A stretch of 64,000 bases of DNA. It comes from JAGTVG01 sp963820995. Lineage in GTDB: Bacteria; Bacteroidota; Bacteroidia; Cytophagales; Cyclobacteriaceae. The notes below the pieces were generated by a model, which did no database searches, was not told the DNA's origin, and saw nothing but the letters and a program-made list of their open reading frames with translations. Location of the stretch: contig CAWGCL010000008.1 of NCBI GenBank assembly GCA_963820995.1, positions 372,001-436,000 on the forward strand. Reading direction: 5' to 3'. The position numbers were made by a program, and so were the translations under genes. Positions 27,095 through 35,650 of this stretch are shown one piece after another; positions within the stretch are counted from its first letter, which is position 1; the number at the start of each line of letters is the position of its first letter.

Positions 27095-27727
27095 ATGAGA
27101 TCCTGGAAAATTGTACAGCGTACCAATATATTGGCGTTACCCGTGAGACAGATCCTGACTAAAGGAGAAGCCTCCCCGATACTTTATAATTCATCAAGAT
27201 GGAAACTGATTGAGGGAAAGACCATGTGGCTATCAGAAACGCCAGAAATACCCGGATCAAAATCCTGGAAATCTTCACTTCCAAGGATCTTTACCTGGGG
27301 AAAATTTGAGCATAAAGTAAGTAGAAGACGGATCTTAATAGTCAACACCCATTACGACCATAAGTCCGCTGATGCAAGATACCACAGCTCAGGGGTAATC
27401 GTAGAGTATATAAAGCGAATGAAAAATGACCTCCCCTCCATACTTCTGGGCGACTTGAACGCAGGAGAAGATCAGGCCCCCATTACCTATTTAACGGATA
27501 ATAAAGTCTTACCATTAAAAGACGCATATAGAACCATCAATATGAAACAGGAAGAAAAAGATATGACATTTTATGGATGGAAAGCGCATATTCCTGGTAC
27601 AGGTAAAAGGTTGGATTATATTTTTTATACTGGCGATATAAAGGTTCTATCTTCAGAAGTTATAAATTACAATTCTGAGGGCAGGTATCCTTCTGACCAC
27701 ATGCCAGTAATCGCAGAATTTAAATAA
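27095..27727 (+). pseudogene. Endonuclease/exonuclease/phosphatase family protein, C-terminal fragment
   Basis: This fragment holds the later catalytic blocks of the DNase I-like phosphoesterase fold: G-E-A-S-P-I-L-Y-N, I-V-N-T-H-Y-D-H-K, L-L-G-D-L-N-A-G and the terminal S-D-H-M-P-V, with the catalytic His and Asp residues intact. The genuine product only begins around 27165, after the second frame change; the preceding residues of the open frame are spurious. Joined with 26871-27056 the protein would have about 285 residues. Members of this secreted subgroup in Bacteroidota often sit in carbohydrate-use regions, as here next to GH92. The substrate is unknown. Confidence 0.7.
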
Positions 27728-27826
27728 TTAATAAGATTTCCAGATGATCTGCCTCATTATTTATAATTATTTTGAATAAACCATTAAGAATTTTATATTG
27801 ACCTTGTAATTTTTTACACCTGGCAT

Positions 27827-28057
27827 ATGAGTATTAAAAACATCTTCTTATTGGTATTTGCAATTCCTTTGTTCATATCCCTTAATTCCTGTGAGAAAAG
27901 AACCCAGACTGAAAATCAAATATTCAATTATGCGCAGTACGTTGATCCCATGATCGGAACCGATGGCCATGGTCATACATATCCTGGAGCCACTATGCCT
28001 TTTGGGCTCGTTCAGGTCAGTCCAGATAATGGAATAAGACGGATGGGACTGGGTTAG
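27827..28057 (+). pseudogene. GH92 alpha-mannosidase, N-terminal fragment
   Basis: It begins with a lipoprotein signal (L-N-S-C) and continues with Y-V-D-P-M-I-G-T-D-G-H-G-H-T-Y-P-G-A-T-M-P-F-G, the start of every GH92 enzyme. The frame stops at 28057. One extra base near 28033-28040 breaks what should be G-I-D-G-W-D-W-V-S-G-Y-H-Y-S, whose later part is legible in the adjacent frame. Confidence 0.8.
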
Positions 28058-28130
28058 TGGTTATCATTATTCCAATAACCGCATCGTAGGATTCAGCCAT
28101 ACACATCTTAGCGGTACTGGTGTCGGCGAC

Positions 28131-30083
28131 ATGCTTGATGTTCTGATATTACCGGCTGCAGAAGCTGTTCACTATAATTCTAATGATCCACTTTCGAGCA
28201 CATTTGATTCATATTATGCCACCTATTCCCATGAAAACGAATCAGCATCAGCAGGATATTATTCAGTTCTGTTTGATGATTCCCAGATAAAAGTTGAATT
28301 AACCGCATCCAGGCGTGCCGGTTTCCATAAATATTCTTTTCCGAAAAGAGACACCTGCTCTGTACTCATTGATCTTGGATTGGCAGTAAATACAGATAGC
28401 GTAACGTCTTCACATATTAAAATTATCAGCGACACTTTGCTTACAGGATTTCGCTATTCCACCGGTTGGGCCAAAAACCAGAAAACGTATTTTGCTATCC
28501 GATTTTCAAAACCTTTTATCTCATACGATCTGATATCATCCGATAGTATTTATTTTGATGCTTCCACTTCAATTGAAGGACAACATGTAAGAGGAATTAT
28601 CAGATTCATGCCTGACAAAAATGATCAGCTGATGATCAAAGTAGGTATTTCCGCAGTCAGTGAAGAGAATGCACTGATCAGTATAAACCATGAATTGCCA
28701 GATTGGGATTTTAACTTTGCAAGAAGGCGAACACGGGATGAATGGAATCAGGTGCTTAACAAAATTAAGATCACTTCAGATAATGAGAAATTGCTCAGAA
28801 CCTTCTATACAGCCATGTACCATAGTATGCTGTCACCAAATGTTTTCAGCGACAGCATTGGCAACAACACCTTCGAATACCGCTCCCCGGATGATCTTAT
28901 TTATATTGATACTGCGTTCACAAATTATCATACTTTTTCTTTATGGGACACCTATCGGGCAGCCCATCCATTATTTACGATCATTGAAAAGGAACGTGTC
29001 CAGGATTTCGTACGGTCAATGCTAGCCCATTACAGGGATACCGGTCAGCTACCGGTCTGGTCGCTTTGGGCAAATGAAACAGGTACTATGATCGGATACC
29101 ACGCCATACCTGTAATTTACGATGCATATAAAAAAGGATTGCTTCCTGACCTGCAGGCTGATTCCTTATATGCTGCCATGAAAGCCAGCGCTTTCCAGAA
29201 TATAAGGGATACCCCTTTGTATATAGAATATGGATATATACCTGCCGACGATTTGAGCAATACAGTTTCAAAAACCCTTGAATATGCCTTTGATGATTGG
29301 TGTATTGCGCAAATGGCAAAAGACCTGAACCAGATGAATGAGCATTATTATTTTATGGAAAGAGCCGGAAATTATAAGAATGTTTTTGACAGCAACACAC
29401 TTTTCATGAGGGCTAAGCTTGCTGACGGGAGTTGGAAAGAACCTTTTGACCCTATAAATACAAATTATAGAAATGATTATACTGAAGGCAATGCCTGGCA
29501 ATATACATGGTATGTTCCTCACAACATACCTGACCTGATCCAGATGATGGGTGGACCGGAAATATTTGAGAAAAAACTTGATTCCCTATTTAGTATAGGA
29601 TCTGACATGGGAGATGAAGCTGCCCTTGACGTTAGTGGAATGATCGGACAATATGTCCATGGAAATGAGCCAAGCCATCATATAGTGTATCTGTACAATT
29701 ATATTGACAAGCCCTGGAAGACCCAGGAAAAAATTACCGAGATCATGAGTTCTTTGTATGGTGATGACCCGGCCGGACTCTGTGGCAATGAAGATTGTGG
29801 CCAAATGTCAGCATGGTATATATTTAATGCACTGGGATTCTATCCTGTTAATCCAGCGAATGGCAGATATGATCTTGGTGTACCTCTATTTGAACAGGCT
29901 GAAATTGAGCTACCTGGGTTAAATTCCTTTATCATCCGGAAGAAAAATGATGCTCCGGAAAACAAATATGTAAAATCTGTGACACTGAATGGCGAAATAT
30001 TGAATGAACTGTTCATAACCCATGAGCAAATTATGACCGGCGGGATACTGGAATTTGAAATGACAGATCAAATACCTAACTAG
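28131..30083 (+). CDS. GH92 family alpha-mannosidase, main part
   Basis: GH92 enzymes are calcium-dependent exo-acting alpha-mannosidases. This ORF of 650 residues starts at an internal methionine; the same frame is meaningful from about 28040 (W-V-S-G-Y-H-Y, F-S-H-T-H-L-S-G-T-G). It holds the family's later blocks: F-S-L-W-D-T-Y-R-A-A-H-P, L-P-V-W-S-L-W-A-N-E-T, Y-T-E-G-N-A-W-Q-Y-T-W, G-N-E-P-S-H-H-I-V-Y-L-Y-N-Y and G-N-E-D-C-G-Q-M-S-A-W-Y. With the N-terminal fragment the whole enzyme would have about 750 residues, a normal GH92 length. The thioesterase gene follows after seven bases. No SusCD pair is present in the window. Confidence 0.88.
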   Translation: MLDVLILPAAEAVHYNSNDPLSSTFDSYYATYSHENESASAGYYSVLFDDSQIKVELTASRRAGFHKYSFPKRDTCSVLIDLGLAVNTDSVTSSHIKIISDTLLTGFRYSTGWAKNQKTYFAIRFSKPFISYDLISSDSIYFDASTSIEGQHVRGIIRFMPDKNDQLMIKVGISAVSEENALISINHELPDWDFNFARRRTRDEWNQVLNKIKITSDNEKLLRTFYTAMYHSMLSPNVFSDSIGNNTFEYRSPDDLIYIDTAFTNYHTFSLWDTYRAAHPLFTIIEKERVQDFVRSMLAHYRDTGQLPVWSLWANETGTMIGYHAIPVIYDAYKKGLLPDLQADSLYAAMKASAFQNIRDTPLYIEYGYIPADDLSNTVSKTLEYAFDDWCIAQMAKDLNQMNEHYYFMERAGNYKNVFDSNTLFMRAKLADGSWKEPFDPINTNYRNDYTEGNAWQYTWYVPHNIPDLIQMMGGPEIFEKKLDSLFSIGSDMGDEAALDVSGMIGQYVHGNEPSHHIVYLYNYIDKPWKTQEKITEIMSSLYGDDPAGLCGNEDCGQMSAWYIFNALGFYPVNPANGRYDLGVPLFEQAEIELPGLNSFIIRKKNDAPENKYVKSVTLNGEILNELFITHEQIMTGGILEFEMTDQIPN

Positions 30084-30090
30084 GAGTTTT

Positions 30091-30846
30091 ATGGCGGATA
30101 TTTCTATCTGGAAAGAAAAATTCAGGATTTCTCATTCACTTGTAGCTCCGGATGGAATAGCTTCCATTCACGGATTGGCTTATTGTTTACAGGAAGCAGC
30201 AGTTAATCATGCGAGTGCGGCCAGGTTGGGATATGATGAACTGATCAAATTAAATCTGGCCTGGGTTCTTACAAGACAGCTTATCAAACTTTATAAAATT
30301 CCGAGACTCAATGAGAAGATAACAGTGGAAACCTGGGCAGCCGGAATGACCGATACTATCGCCATTCGTGATTTTAATATTCTGAATAAAGAACAAAATA
30401 TTATGGGTATTTGCAGGTCATCATGGATGCTCATCGATTTGAATTTGCGAAAACCCGTCAGGATACCTGAGGAGATGCGCAACCTATTACCAAAGAATCC
30501 GGGAAGATTGCAGGAAGATGTGGAGCTGGAAAAAATTCCGTTATCTGAAAATTCAAAAGGTAATGGTTCTTCCTATAAGGTTGTTTACAGCGACCTTGAT
30601 ATGAATCATCATGTTAACAACATCAATTATCTTAAATGGGTTCTGGATGATTTCGATTACTCTTACAGACAAAAGTACAGATTAGGATCAATTGAAATTA
30701 ATTATTTAGCAGAAGCTTTTTTCGGAGATCAGTTGGTACGGATTACAGTCCAAATCAATGATCATGAATTTTTAACAAAAATTATTAGTAACAAATCCCA
30801 AAAACCTATTTTGTCATCAAGAACCAAATGGTTGCCTAAGGATTGA
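30091..30846 (+). CDS. Acyl-ACP thioesterase
   Basis: The enzyme releases fatty acids from acyl carrier protein in the cytoplasm. The 251-residue length and two hot-dog domains fit bacterial members of the FatA/FatB-like family. The first domain has L-A-W-V-L-T-R-Q and V-E-T-W; the second carries Y-S-D-L-D-M-N-H-H-V-N-N-I-N-Y-L-K-W, with the Asp, Asn and His residues linked to catalysis, followed by E-I-N-Y-L. It starts seven bases after the GH92 stop, so it is co-transcribed with that gene, though I see no functional tie. Confidence 0.88.
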   Translation: MADISIWKEKFRISHSLVAPDGIASIHGLAYCLQEAAVNHASAARLGYDELIKLNLAWVLTRQLIKLYKIPRLNEKITVETWAAGMTDTIAIRDFNILNKEQNIMGICRSSWMLIDLNLRKPVRIPEEMRNLLPKNPGRLQEDVELEKIPLSENSKGNGSSYKVVYSDLDMNHHVNNINYLKWVLDDFDYSYRQKYRLGSIEINYLAEAFFGDQLVRITVQINDHEFLTKIISNKSQKPILSSRTKWLPKD

Positions 30847-30872
30847 ATAATTTATTAATTTATATATATTTG
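30843..30872 (+). promoter_or_regulatory. Consensus promoter for the pnt genes
   Basis: TTG (30843-30845) and TATATTTG (30865-30872) with a 19-base spacer match the Bacteroidota consensus. The first codon of pntAA is 46 bases further on. The upstream element overlaps the end of the thioesterase gene. Confidence 0.65.
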
Positions 30873-30873
30873 T

Positions 30874-30900
30874 GCCGGCAACAAGCCGGCCTTATTTTTT
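30874..30900 (+). terminator. Terminator-like hairpin between thioesterase and pntAA
   Basis: GCCGGC (30874-30879) pairs with GCCGGC (30885-30890), followed by a T-rich tract. It probably ends the thioesterase transcript. Since the pnt start site would fall within or near the first arm, it may not block that transcript. Confidence 0.6.
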
Positions 30901-30917
30901 ATTAAAATATTAAAGCA

Positions 30918-31253
30918 ATGCAAATTGGTATTTTAAAGGAACCAGATGATAAGAGGGTTTCGATCATACCTGATTCAGTCAAACTACTTATTGATGCACA
31001 AAACAGTGTCCTTGTAGAGAAATCTGCAGGAGAAGAAGCCTTTTATTCGGATTCAAATTACAAGGAAAAAGGTGCGGAAATCGTTTCCAGGGGGGACGTA
31101 TTAAGTAAATCAGATCTGATCATATCTATTTCACCGGTTGAAAAGAGTGATCTGGGTAAGATGAAAAAGTCAGTGGTCTATATTTCCTCCTTTCAGCCAT
31201 TCGTGGATGAAAAGATCACTTCAACATTAAGTGAGCGGGCATCACCGCTCTAA
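30918..31253 (+). CDS. pntAA: NAD(P) transhydrogenase subunit alpha 1, N-terminal fragment
   Basis: The ORF gives 111 residues with M-Q-I-G-I-L-K-E-P-D-D-K-R-V-S and the following alanine-dehydrogenase/PNT N-terminal pattern. It ends at a premature stop after S-E-R. The continuation G-I-T-A-L-S-L-D-M-I-P-R is intact in the adjacent frame. Adding one G to the GGG at 31237-31239 restores a single frame of about 366 residues, the usual length. This is best explained as a lost base in a G run. Confidence 0.88.
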   Translation: MQIGILKEPDDKRVSIIPDSVKLLIDAQNSVLVEKSAGEEAFYSDSNYKEKGAEIVSRGDVLSKSDLIISISPVEKSDLGKMKKSVVYISSFQPFVDEKITSTLSERASPL

Positions 31254-31261
31254 GCCTGGAT

Positions 31262-32017
31262 ATGATCCCAAGAATAACCCTGGCGCAGTCGATGGATATA
31301 CTTTCATCCATGGCTTCGATTTCAGGATATAAAGCAGTACTGATGGCTGCTACCCACCTTCCCCGTTATTTTCCGATGCTGACTACGGCTGCAGGAAGTA
31401 TCCCTCCGGCAAAAGTTTTGATCCTGGGAGCGGGCGTAGCTGGATTACAGGCCATTGCTACAGCCAGACGGCTCGGAGCTATGGTGGAGGCCTTTGATAC
31501 CCGCCTGGCAGCTAAGGAAGAAGTACATAGCCTAGGGGCTAAATTTGTAGAGGTTGAAGGGGCTAAAGATGATAAAGCAGCAGGAGGATATGCGGTCGAG
31601 CAAACCGAAGAGTATAAAGCAAAGCAGAAACAGCTGATTGCCGATCATGCGGCTAAATCGGATGTGATCATTACCACTGCACTGTTGCGTGGCAAACCGG
31701 CTCCGGAGTTGATTACAGACGAGATGGTAAAAAGCATGAAAGCTGGATCAGTAATCGTTGACCTGGCTGCCATAACTGGCGGAAACTGCGCCTTGACCGA
31801 AACTGGTAAAATCGTGGAAAAACATCACGTTACAATAATCGGTCTGAAGGACCTGTCTGCAACTGTACCACTTCACGCAAGTCAGCTATATAGCAAGAAC
31901 ATCATGAATTATTTAAAGATATTCCTGAAAGAAGGACAGATTGAATTTGACTTTGAAGATGAAATAACCAGGTCAAGTTGTATTGTTCATAATGGAGAAA
32001 TAAAGTATAAATCCTAA
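31262..32017 (+). CDS. pntAA: NAD(P) transhydrogenase subunit alpha 1, main part
   Basis: The peripheral NAD(H)-binding subunit of the proton-translocating transhydrogenase. The ORF starts at an internal ATG in M-I-P-R-I-T-L-A-Q-S-M-D and contains the NAD-binding P-A-K-V-L-I-L-G-A-G-V-A-G-L-Q-A (about 49-64), the family motif A-F-D-T-R, and the mobile-loop region. It ends after the domain I boundary, so the membrane part is encoded separately, as in bacteria with a three-gene pnt operon. pntAB starts five bases after the stop. Confidence 0.9.
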   Translation: MIPRITLAQSMDILSSMASISGYKAVLMAATHLPRYFPMLTTAAGSIPPAKVLILGAGVAGLQAIATARRLGAMVEAFDTRLAAKEEVHSLGAKFVEVEGAKDDKAAGGYAVEQTEEYKAKQKQLIADHAAKSDVIITTALLRGKPAPELITDEMVKSMKAGSVIVDLAAITGGNCALTETGKIVEKHHVTIIGLKDLSATVPLHASQLYSKNIMNYLKIFLKEGQIEFDFEDEITRSSCIVHNGEIKYKS

Positions 32018-32022
32018 GTAAA

Positions 32023-32337
32023 ATGGACGTAATATTAAATTTTATAAGTGAAAACATAGTGATGATCTACATCCTTGTCCTGGCTATTTTCCTGGGCATG
32101 GAAGTAATCTCAAATGTACCGGCAGTATTACATACCCCTCTTATGTCAGGCGCAAACGCCGTCAGCGGGGTAGTTATAATCGGAGCCATATGGCTGATCA
32201 GGAATGCTGAGCCTGACAATTATTTTGTTTTAATCATAGGATTCTTTGGTATCGCTATGGCCACTATAAATGTTGTGGGCGGATTTGCTGTAACCAACCG
32301 AATGCTGGAAATGTTTAAGAAAAAGAAAAAGAATTAA
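32023..32337 (+). CDS. pntAB: NAD(P) transhydrogenase subunit alpha 2 (membrane)
   Basis: The 104-residue protein has three to four hydrophobic segments and the family pattern F-L-G-M-E-V-I-S-N-V-P, L-H-T-P-L-M-S-G-A-N-A and G-F-F-G-I-A-M-A-T-I-N-V-V-G-G-F-A-V-T-N-R-M-L. It forms part of the proton channel with PntB. The gene lies between pntAA and pntB with gaps of five and two bases, so the three genes form one operon. Confidence 0.92.
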   Translation: MDVILNFISENIVMIYILVLAIFLGMEVISNVPAVLHTPLMSGANAVSGVVIIGAIWLIRNAEPDNYFVLIIGFFGIAMATINVVGGFAVTNRMLEMFKKKKKN

Positions 32338-32339
32338 CC

Positions 32340-32690
32340 GTGAAAGATCCAACATTAGACTTTTTATACCTAATCGCAATTGTCCTATTTGTAGTAGGAC
32401 TAAAAGGATTAAGTCATCCTGAATCAGCCAGAAAAGGGAACCTGCTTGCTGCTGCAGGCATGATTCTGGGCATAATAATTACATTGTTCTATCCCTTTGG
32501 CAACACGCCCAATAACTATGGATGGATAGCAGGTGGTGCCGTAGTAGGTGGTGTTATTGGTTATTTTGCTGCTGTTAAGATTAAAATGACCAAAATGCCT
32601 GAAATGGTTTCCATATTCAATGGATTTGGAGGTGCTTGTACCATGCTTATTGCTATAACAGAATTTAAAACCCTGCCTCCCGGGAACTGA
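32340..32690 (+). CDS. pntB: NAD(P) transhydrogenase subunit beta, N-terminal fragment
   Basis: Starts at GTG, two bases after the pntAB stop. It encodes the first membrane spans of PntB (L-G-I-I-I-T-L-F-Y-P-F and M-V-S-I-F-N-G-F-G-G-A). The frame stops at 32690 after L-P-P-G-N. Removing one A at 32685-32686 makes it read L-P-P-G-T-E-Y-M-S-G-Q and run into the next ORF without interruption. Confidence 0.88.
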   Translation: MKDPTLDFLYLIAIVLFVVGLKGLSHPESARKGNLLAAAGMILGIIITLFYPFGNTPNNYGWIAGGAVVGGVIGYFAAVKIKMTKMPEMVSIFNGFGGACTMLIAITEFKTLPPGN

Positions 32691-32694
32691 ATAT

Positions 32695-33729
32695 ATGAGC
32701 GGGCAGGTACTCACAATAATTTTCTCCCTTTTTATAGGGAGTGTAGCTTTCAGTGGGAGTTTTGTTGCTTATGGGAAGCTCGATGGTTTCCTCAGGGATT
32801 CGATCAAACTACCAGCTCCGCAGTTATTTAATGGTATTCTATTACTGGGCATCATTATCCTAAGTGGATATATTATGTCTCAAAATGAGTTGAATTATAC
32901 TTTTGTATTGATACTGCTCTTGCTTTCGATCATATATGGTATAACTTTCGTTATGCCCATTGGAGGGGGTGACATGCCAGTGGTTATTTCCCTATTGAAC
33001 TCATTTACAGGTCTTGGTGCAGCGGGTGCCGGTTTGATCTATGGCAATCAGGTTATGATCGTTGGAGGTATTCTTGTGGGTGCTTCCGGGACATTCCTCA
33101 CCGTATTGATGTGTGAAGCTATGAACCGATCATTGATCAATGTAATCATTGGTGGCCTGGGTGCCACAACGCTTTCAGGTGACAGCTCCCGTGAGAAAGT
33201 GGTTAGAGAAGCAACACATGGCGATACAGCCATTTTATTAAAGTATTCCCAGAAGGTTATGATCGTACCCGGATACGGACTTGCTGTAGCCCAGGCACAA
33301 CACGCCTGCCAGGACCTGGAAAGCATGCTTGAAAAAGAAGGCGTCCAGGTGCATTATGGCATCCACCCTGTCGCCGGTAGAATGCCAGGACATATGAATG
33401 TCCTTCTTGCGGAAGCTGATGTACCTTATGAGAAACTGCTTGAGATGGACGAATCTAATAGTGAACTTCCTACGACCGATGTGGTTCTTGTAATCGGTGC
33501 CAATGATGTTGTCAATCCTGCTGCAAAAGAAGATGAGAGCAGTCCGATATATGGCATGCCGATCATTGATGTCGAGATGGCCAAAAACGTTATTGTTATG
33601 AAGCGTAGTATGCGTACAGGATATGCAGGAATTGATAATCCACTATTTTATGGGGAAAAGACCAAAATGCTATTTGGGGATGCAAAAGATTCTCTCAATA
33701 AACTGAAATCAGAAATATCCAACGCTTAA
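32695..33729 (+). CDS. pntB: NAD(P) transhydrogenase subunit beta, main part
   Basis: PntB uses the proton gradient to drive hydride transfer from NADH to NADP+. This fragment of 344 residues has the remaining membrane spans (to about residue 160) and the NADP(H)-binding domain III with V-P-G-Y-G-L-A-V-A-Q-A-Q-H, H-P-V-A-G-R-M-P-G-H-M-N-V and G-A-N-D-V-V-N-P-A-A. Joined with 32340-32690 the subunit would have about 463 residues, the normal length. A terminator follows at 33767-33807. Confidence 0.92.
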   Translation: MSGQVLTIIFSLFIGSVAFSGSFVAYGKLDGFLRDSIKLPAPQLFNGILLLGIIILSGYIMSQNELNYTFVLILLLLSIIYGITFVMPIGGGDMPVVISLLNSFTGLGAAGAGLIYGNQVMIVGGILVGASGTFLTVLMCEAMNRSLINVIIGGLGATTLSGDSSREKVVREATHGDTAILLKYSQKVMIVPGYGLAVAQAQHACQDLESMLEKEGVQVHYGIHPVAGRMPGHMNVLLAEADVPYEKLLEMDESNSELPTTDVVLVIGANDVVNPAAKEDESSPIYGMPIIDVEMAKNVIVMKRSMRTGYAGIDNPLFYGEKTKMLFGDAKDSLNKLKSEISNA

Positions 33730-33766
33730 TCGACATTAAATAATATTCGCACTATAAGTTTTAGAA

Positions 33767-33807
33767 AGGAATCTGGATAAACAATTACTTAATCCAGGTT
33801 CCTTTTT
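33767..33807 (+). terminator. Terminator of the pnt operon
   Basis: AGGAATCTGGAT (33767-33778) pairs with ATCCAGGTTCCT (33792-33803) with one mismatch, followed by a T run. It lies 38 bases after the pntB stop. Confidence 0.85.
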
Positions 33808-33855
33808 ACCTGTTTATCCTGCAGGGAATTGATTGAAATCGGAAAATATAATACA

Positions 33856-34356
33856 ATGGCATTAAAATTTTCAAACAGTCAGGAATTTCTAAATAAGCTG
33901 CAGCTTTATATTAATGCCTTTATAGCTATTCCAATGCTTGGTTTTATCATTTTATTCCTTAGAATAGAGAACAGGTCATATTACCCCGATTTTCTTGGAG
34001 AGAAAATCACCTTCTATCTAAGGTTTGTCATATTTGCAGCAATTATGATCTTAATCGTATTTGGCTTGATACTTTCTAAAAGAAAACGGGAAAGCCTTGA
34101 TTCAAATATGAGTATCAGGGACAAACTGAATATATATTATAGCGCATCAATATCCAGGGCATATTCCCTATTGGGTGCAACCTTCCTTGCACTTATTGGG
34201 CTGACCCTGACTGCCGAACAGTTTTATGTGATTTACTATACCATATGCCTCGTTGCATTCTCCATGACCTACCCTACCATATACAGGATCAATCGCGAGC
34301 TTAAACTGAACCGGGAGGAACGGGAAGTCATCATTTCAAGAAAAAAAATTAAATAA
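33856..34356 (+). CDS. Four-helix membrane protein of unknown function
   Basis: The frame is open from a TTG at 33829, but the ATG at 33856 (M-A-L-K-F-S-N-S-Q) is the more likely start, giving 166 residues. There are four hydrophobic segments, near residues 17-37, 58-78, 104-124 and 126-147, arranged as two pairs. The C-terminus is strongly basic and probably cytoplasmic. I recognise no family. It follows the pnt terminator and has no tightly linked partner. Confidence 0.6.
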   Translation: MALKFSNSQEFLNKLQLYINAFIAIPMLGFIILFLRIENRSYYPDFLGEKITFYLRFVIFAAIMILIVFGLILSKRKRESLDSNMSIRDKLNIYYSASISRAYSLLGATFLALIGLTLTAEQFYVIYYTICLVAFSMTYPTIYRINRELKLNREEREVIISRKKIK

Positions 34357-34418
34357 GCGGTACTGCTCCATCGTTAGTTTTTATATTATCCCTAAATATC
34401 CATGGATTAATTTAACCA

Positions 34419-35087
34419 ATGAAATCAGAAATAATCATACATAACCAGGTTTCGCTGAACGGGGCTTTTCTTGGATTCGAGGTAAACATGGAAAAATACT
34501 ATTCCATTCTAAATGGATTCCATCCAAAATACATTTTAATGGGTTCAAATACTGCGAAATCTGGTATTGAAACCTATTACGAAAACACCCCCGTAGAATC
34601 TCCGGATGATTTCAGAAAACCAGCCATTGAGAAATCTGATAAGCGGCCATACTGGGTAGTTCCTGATAGCGCTGGGAAACTGATGGGACTTTTGCATGTA
34701 TACAGGAATGCAGGTTACTGTAAAGATGTTATTGTGCTTATTTCGAGGAATACATCAGAGGAATATAAGCAGTATCTCCATGAAAGGAATTATGATTTCA
34801 TGTCAGAGGGATATGATAAGGTTGACCTGGAATCCTGTCTAAATAAACTTGAAGTAAAGTATGGTTCAGGAACAATTGTAACAGATGGTGGTCGCCAACT
34901 GGTTAAAAAAGTGTTTGAACTTTTCCTGGTAAAAGAGATCAGCCTGATTATAGCCCCATTGCTGACAAGGAAAAAGTACGAACCTTTGTTATACAACCTG
35001 AATCTTCCAAAGAATACTGAGTTGAAATTAGATTCTGTCACCGACCTGGACAATGGATTGGTACATATCAGGTATGCCTTGAAATAA
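34419..35087 (+). CDS. RibD C-terminal domain (dihydrofolate reductase-like) protein
   Basis: The 222-residue protein fits the RibD_C family of NADPH-dependent reductases: H-N-Q-V-S-L-N-G at the start, Y-I-L-M-G-S-N-T near residue 38, V-T-D-G-G-R-Q-L near residue 153 and I-I-A-P-L-L near residue 174. It lacks the deaminase domain of RibD, and the flavin operon is not near. A role as stand-alone reductase is likely, but whether it works in riboflavin synthesis is unknown. Confidence 0.75.
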   Translation: MKSEIIIHNQVSLNGAFLGFEVNMEKYYSILNGFHPKYILMGSNTAKSGIETYYENTPVESPDDFRKPAIEKSDKRPYWVVPDSAGKLMGLLHVYRNAGYCKDVIVLISRNTSEEYKQYLHERNYDFMSEGYDKVDLESCLNKLEVKYGSGTIVTDGGRQLVKKVFELFLVKEISLIIAPLLTRKKYEPLLYNLNLPKNTELKLDSVTDLDNGLVHIRYALK

Positions 35088-35237
35088 GTTCTTTTACGAC
35101 CTTTTTCAATAATTTCATAAAACCGTCAAAATCCTTTTTAGTCCTTCTGGCATGTTTTATGCTTAGTAATATTTAGAATTTTAAACCTTTTTGTGAAAAA
35201 AGGTGTCTATATAAGTAGAACATTACCCGAAATCTGA

Positions 35238-35609
35238 ATGTCTAAACGTTGGTTTATATTGGCCTTTTCACTTTTTTTCCTGTTCTTATTCAGAACCTGG
35301 ATAAATGAAATATCTACTTCAGAAAAATACCGTGTAGGTATTATTGATTCCGGAGACAATAATCAGCTGCTGATATATCCGGCCAGTTCTACCTCTTCTC
35401 CAAATCTGAATGGCGAGTTTAACGTCGTGAGTACACTTCAAAAATCATCGGAAACTCAATATATTGAACTATTGGAGAACAATAATGAGTTGTTATACAT
35501 CTTCCCAATTTTCCCGGATACCCTTTCATTTACTATGTACGACGTTATCGTGAATAACGACACCAGGATAAGTGCATCCAACCCCATATTTAAGTTTTCA
35601 GATTATTAG
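35238..35609 (+). CDS. Small anchored or exported protein of unknown function
   Basis: The 123-residue product has one N-terminal hydrophobic segment (F-I-L-A-F-S-L-F-F-L-F-L-F) without a clear cleavage site, so it is probably anchored in the inner membrane with its C-terminal domain in the periplasm. No domain is recognised. It is convergent with the minus-strand outer membrane gene at 35651. Confidence 0.5.
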   Translation: MSKRWFILAFSLFFLFLFRTWINEISTSEKYRVGIIDSGDNNQLLIYPASSTSSPNLNGEFNVVSTLQKSSETQYIELLENNNELLYIFPIFPDTLSFTMYDVIVNNDTRISASNPIFKFSDY

Positions 35610-35650
35610 AAATTAAACTTTGACTTATAGTCGGTCGTATTCTAGGACCC

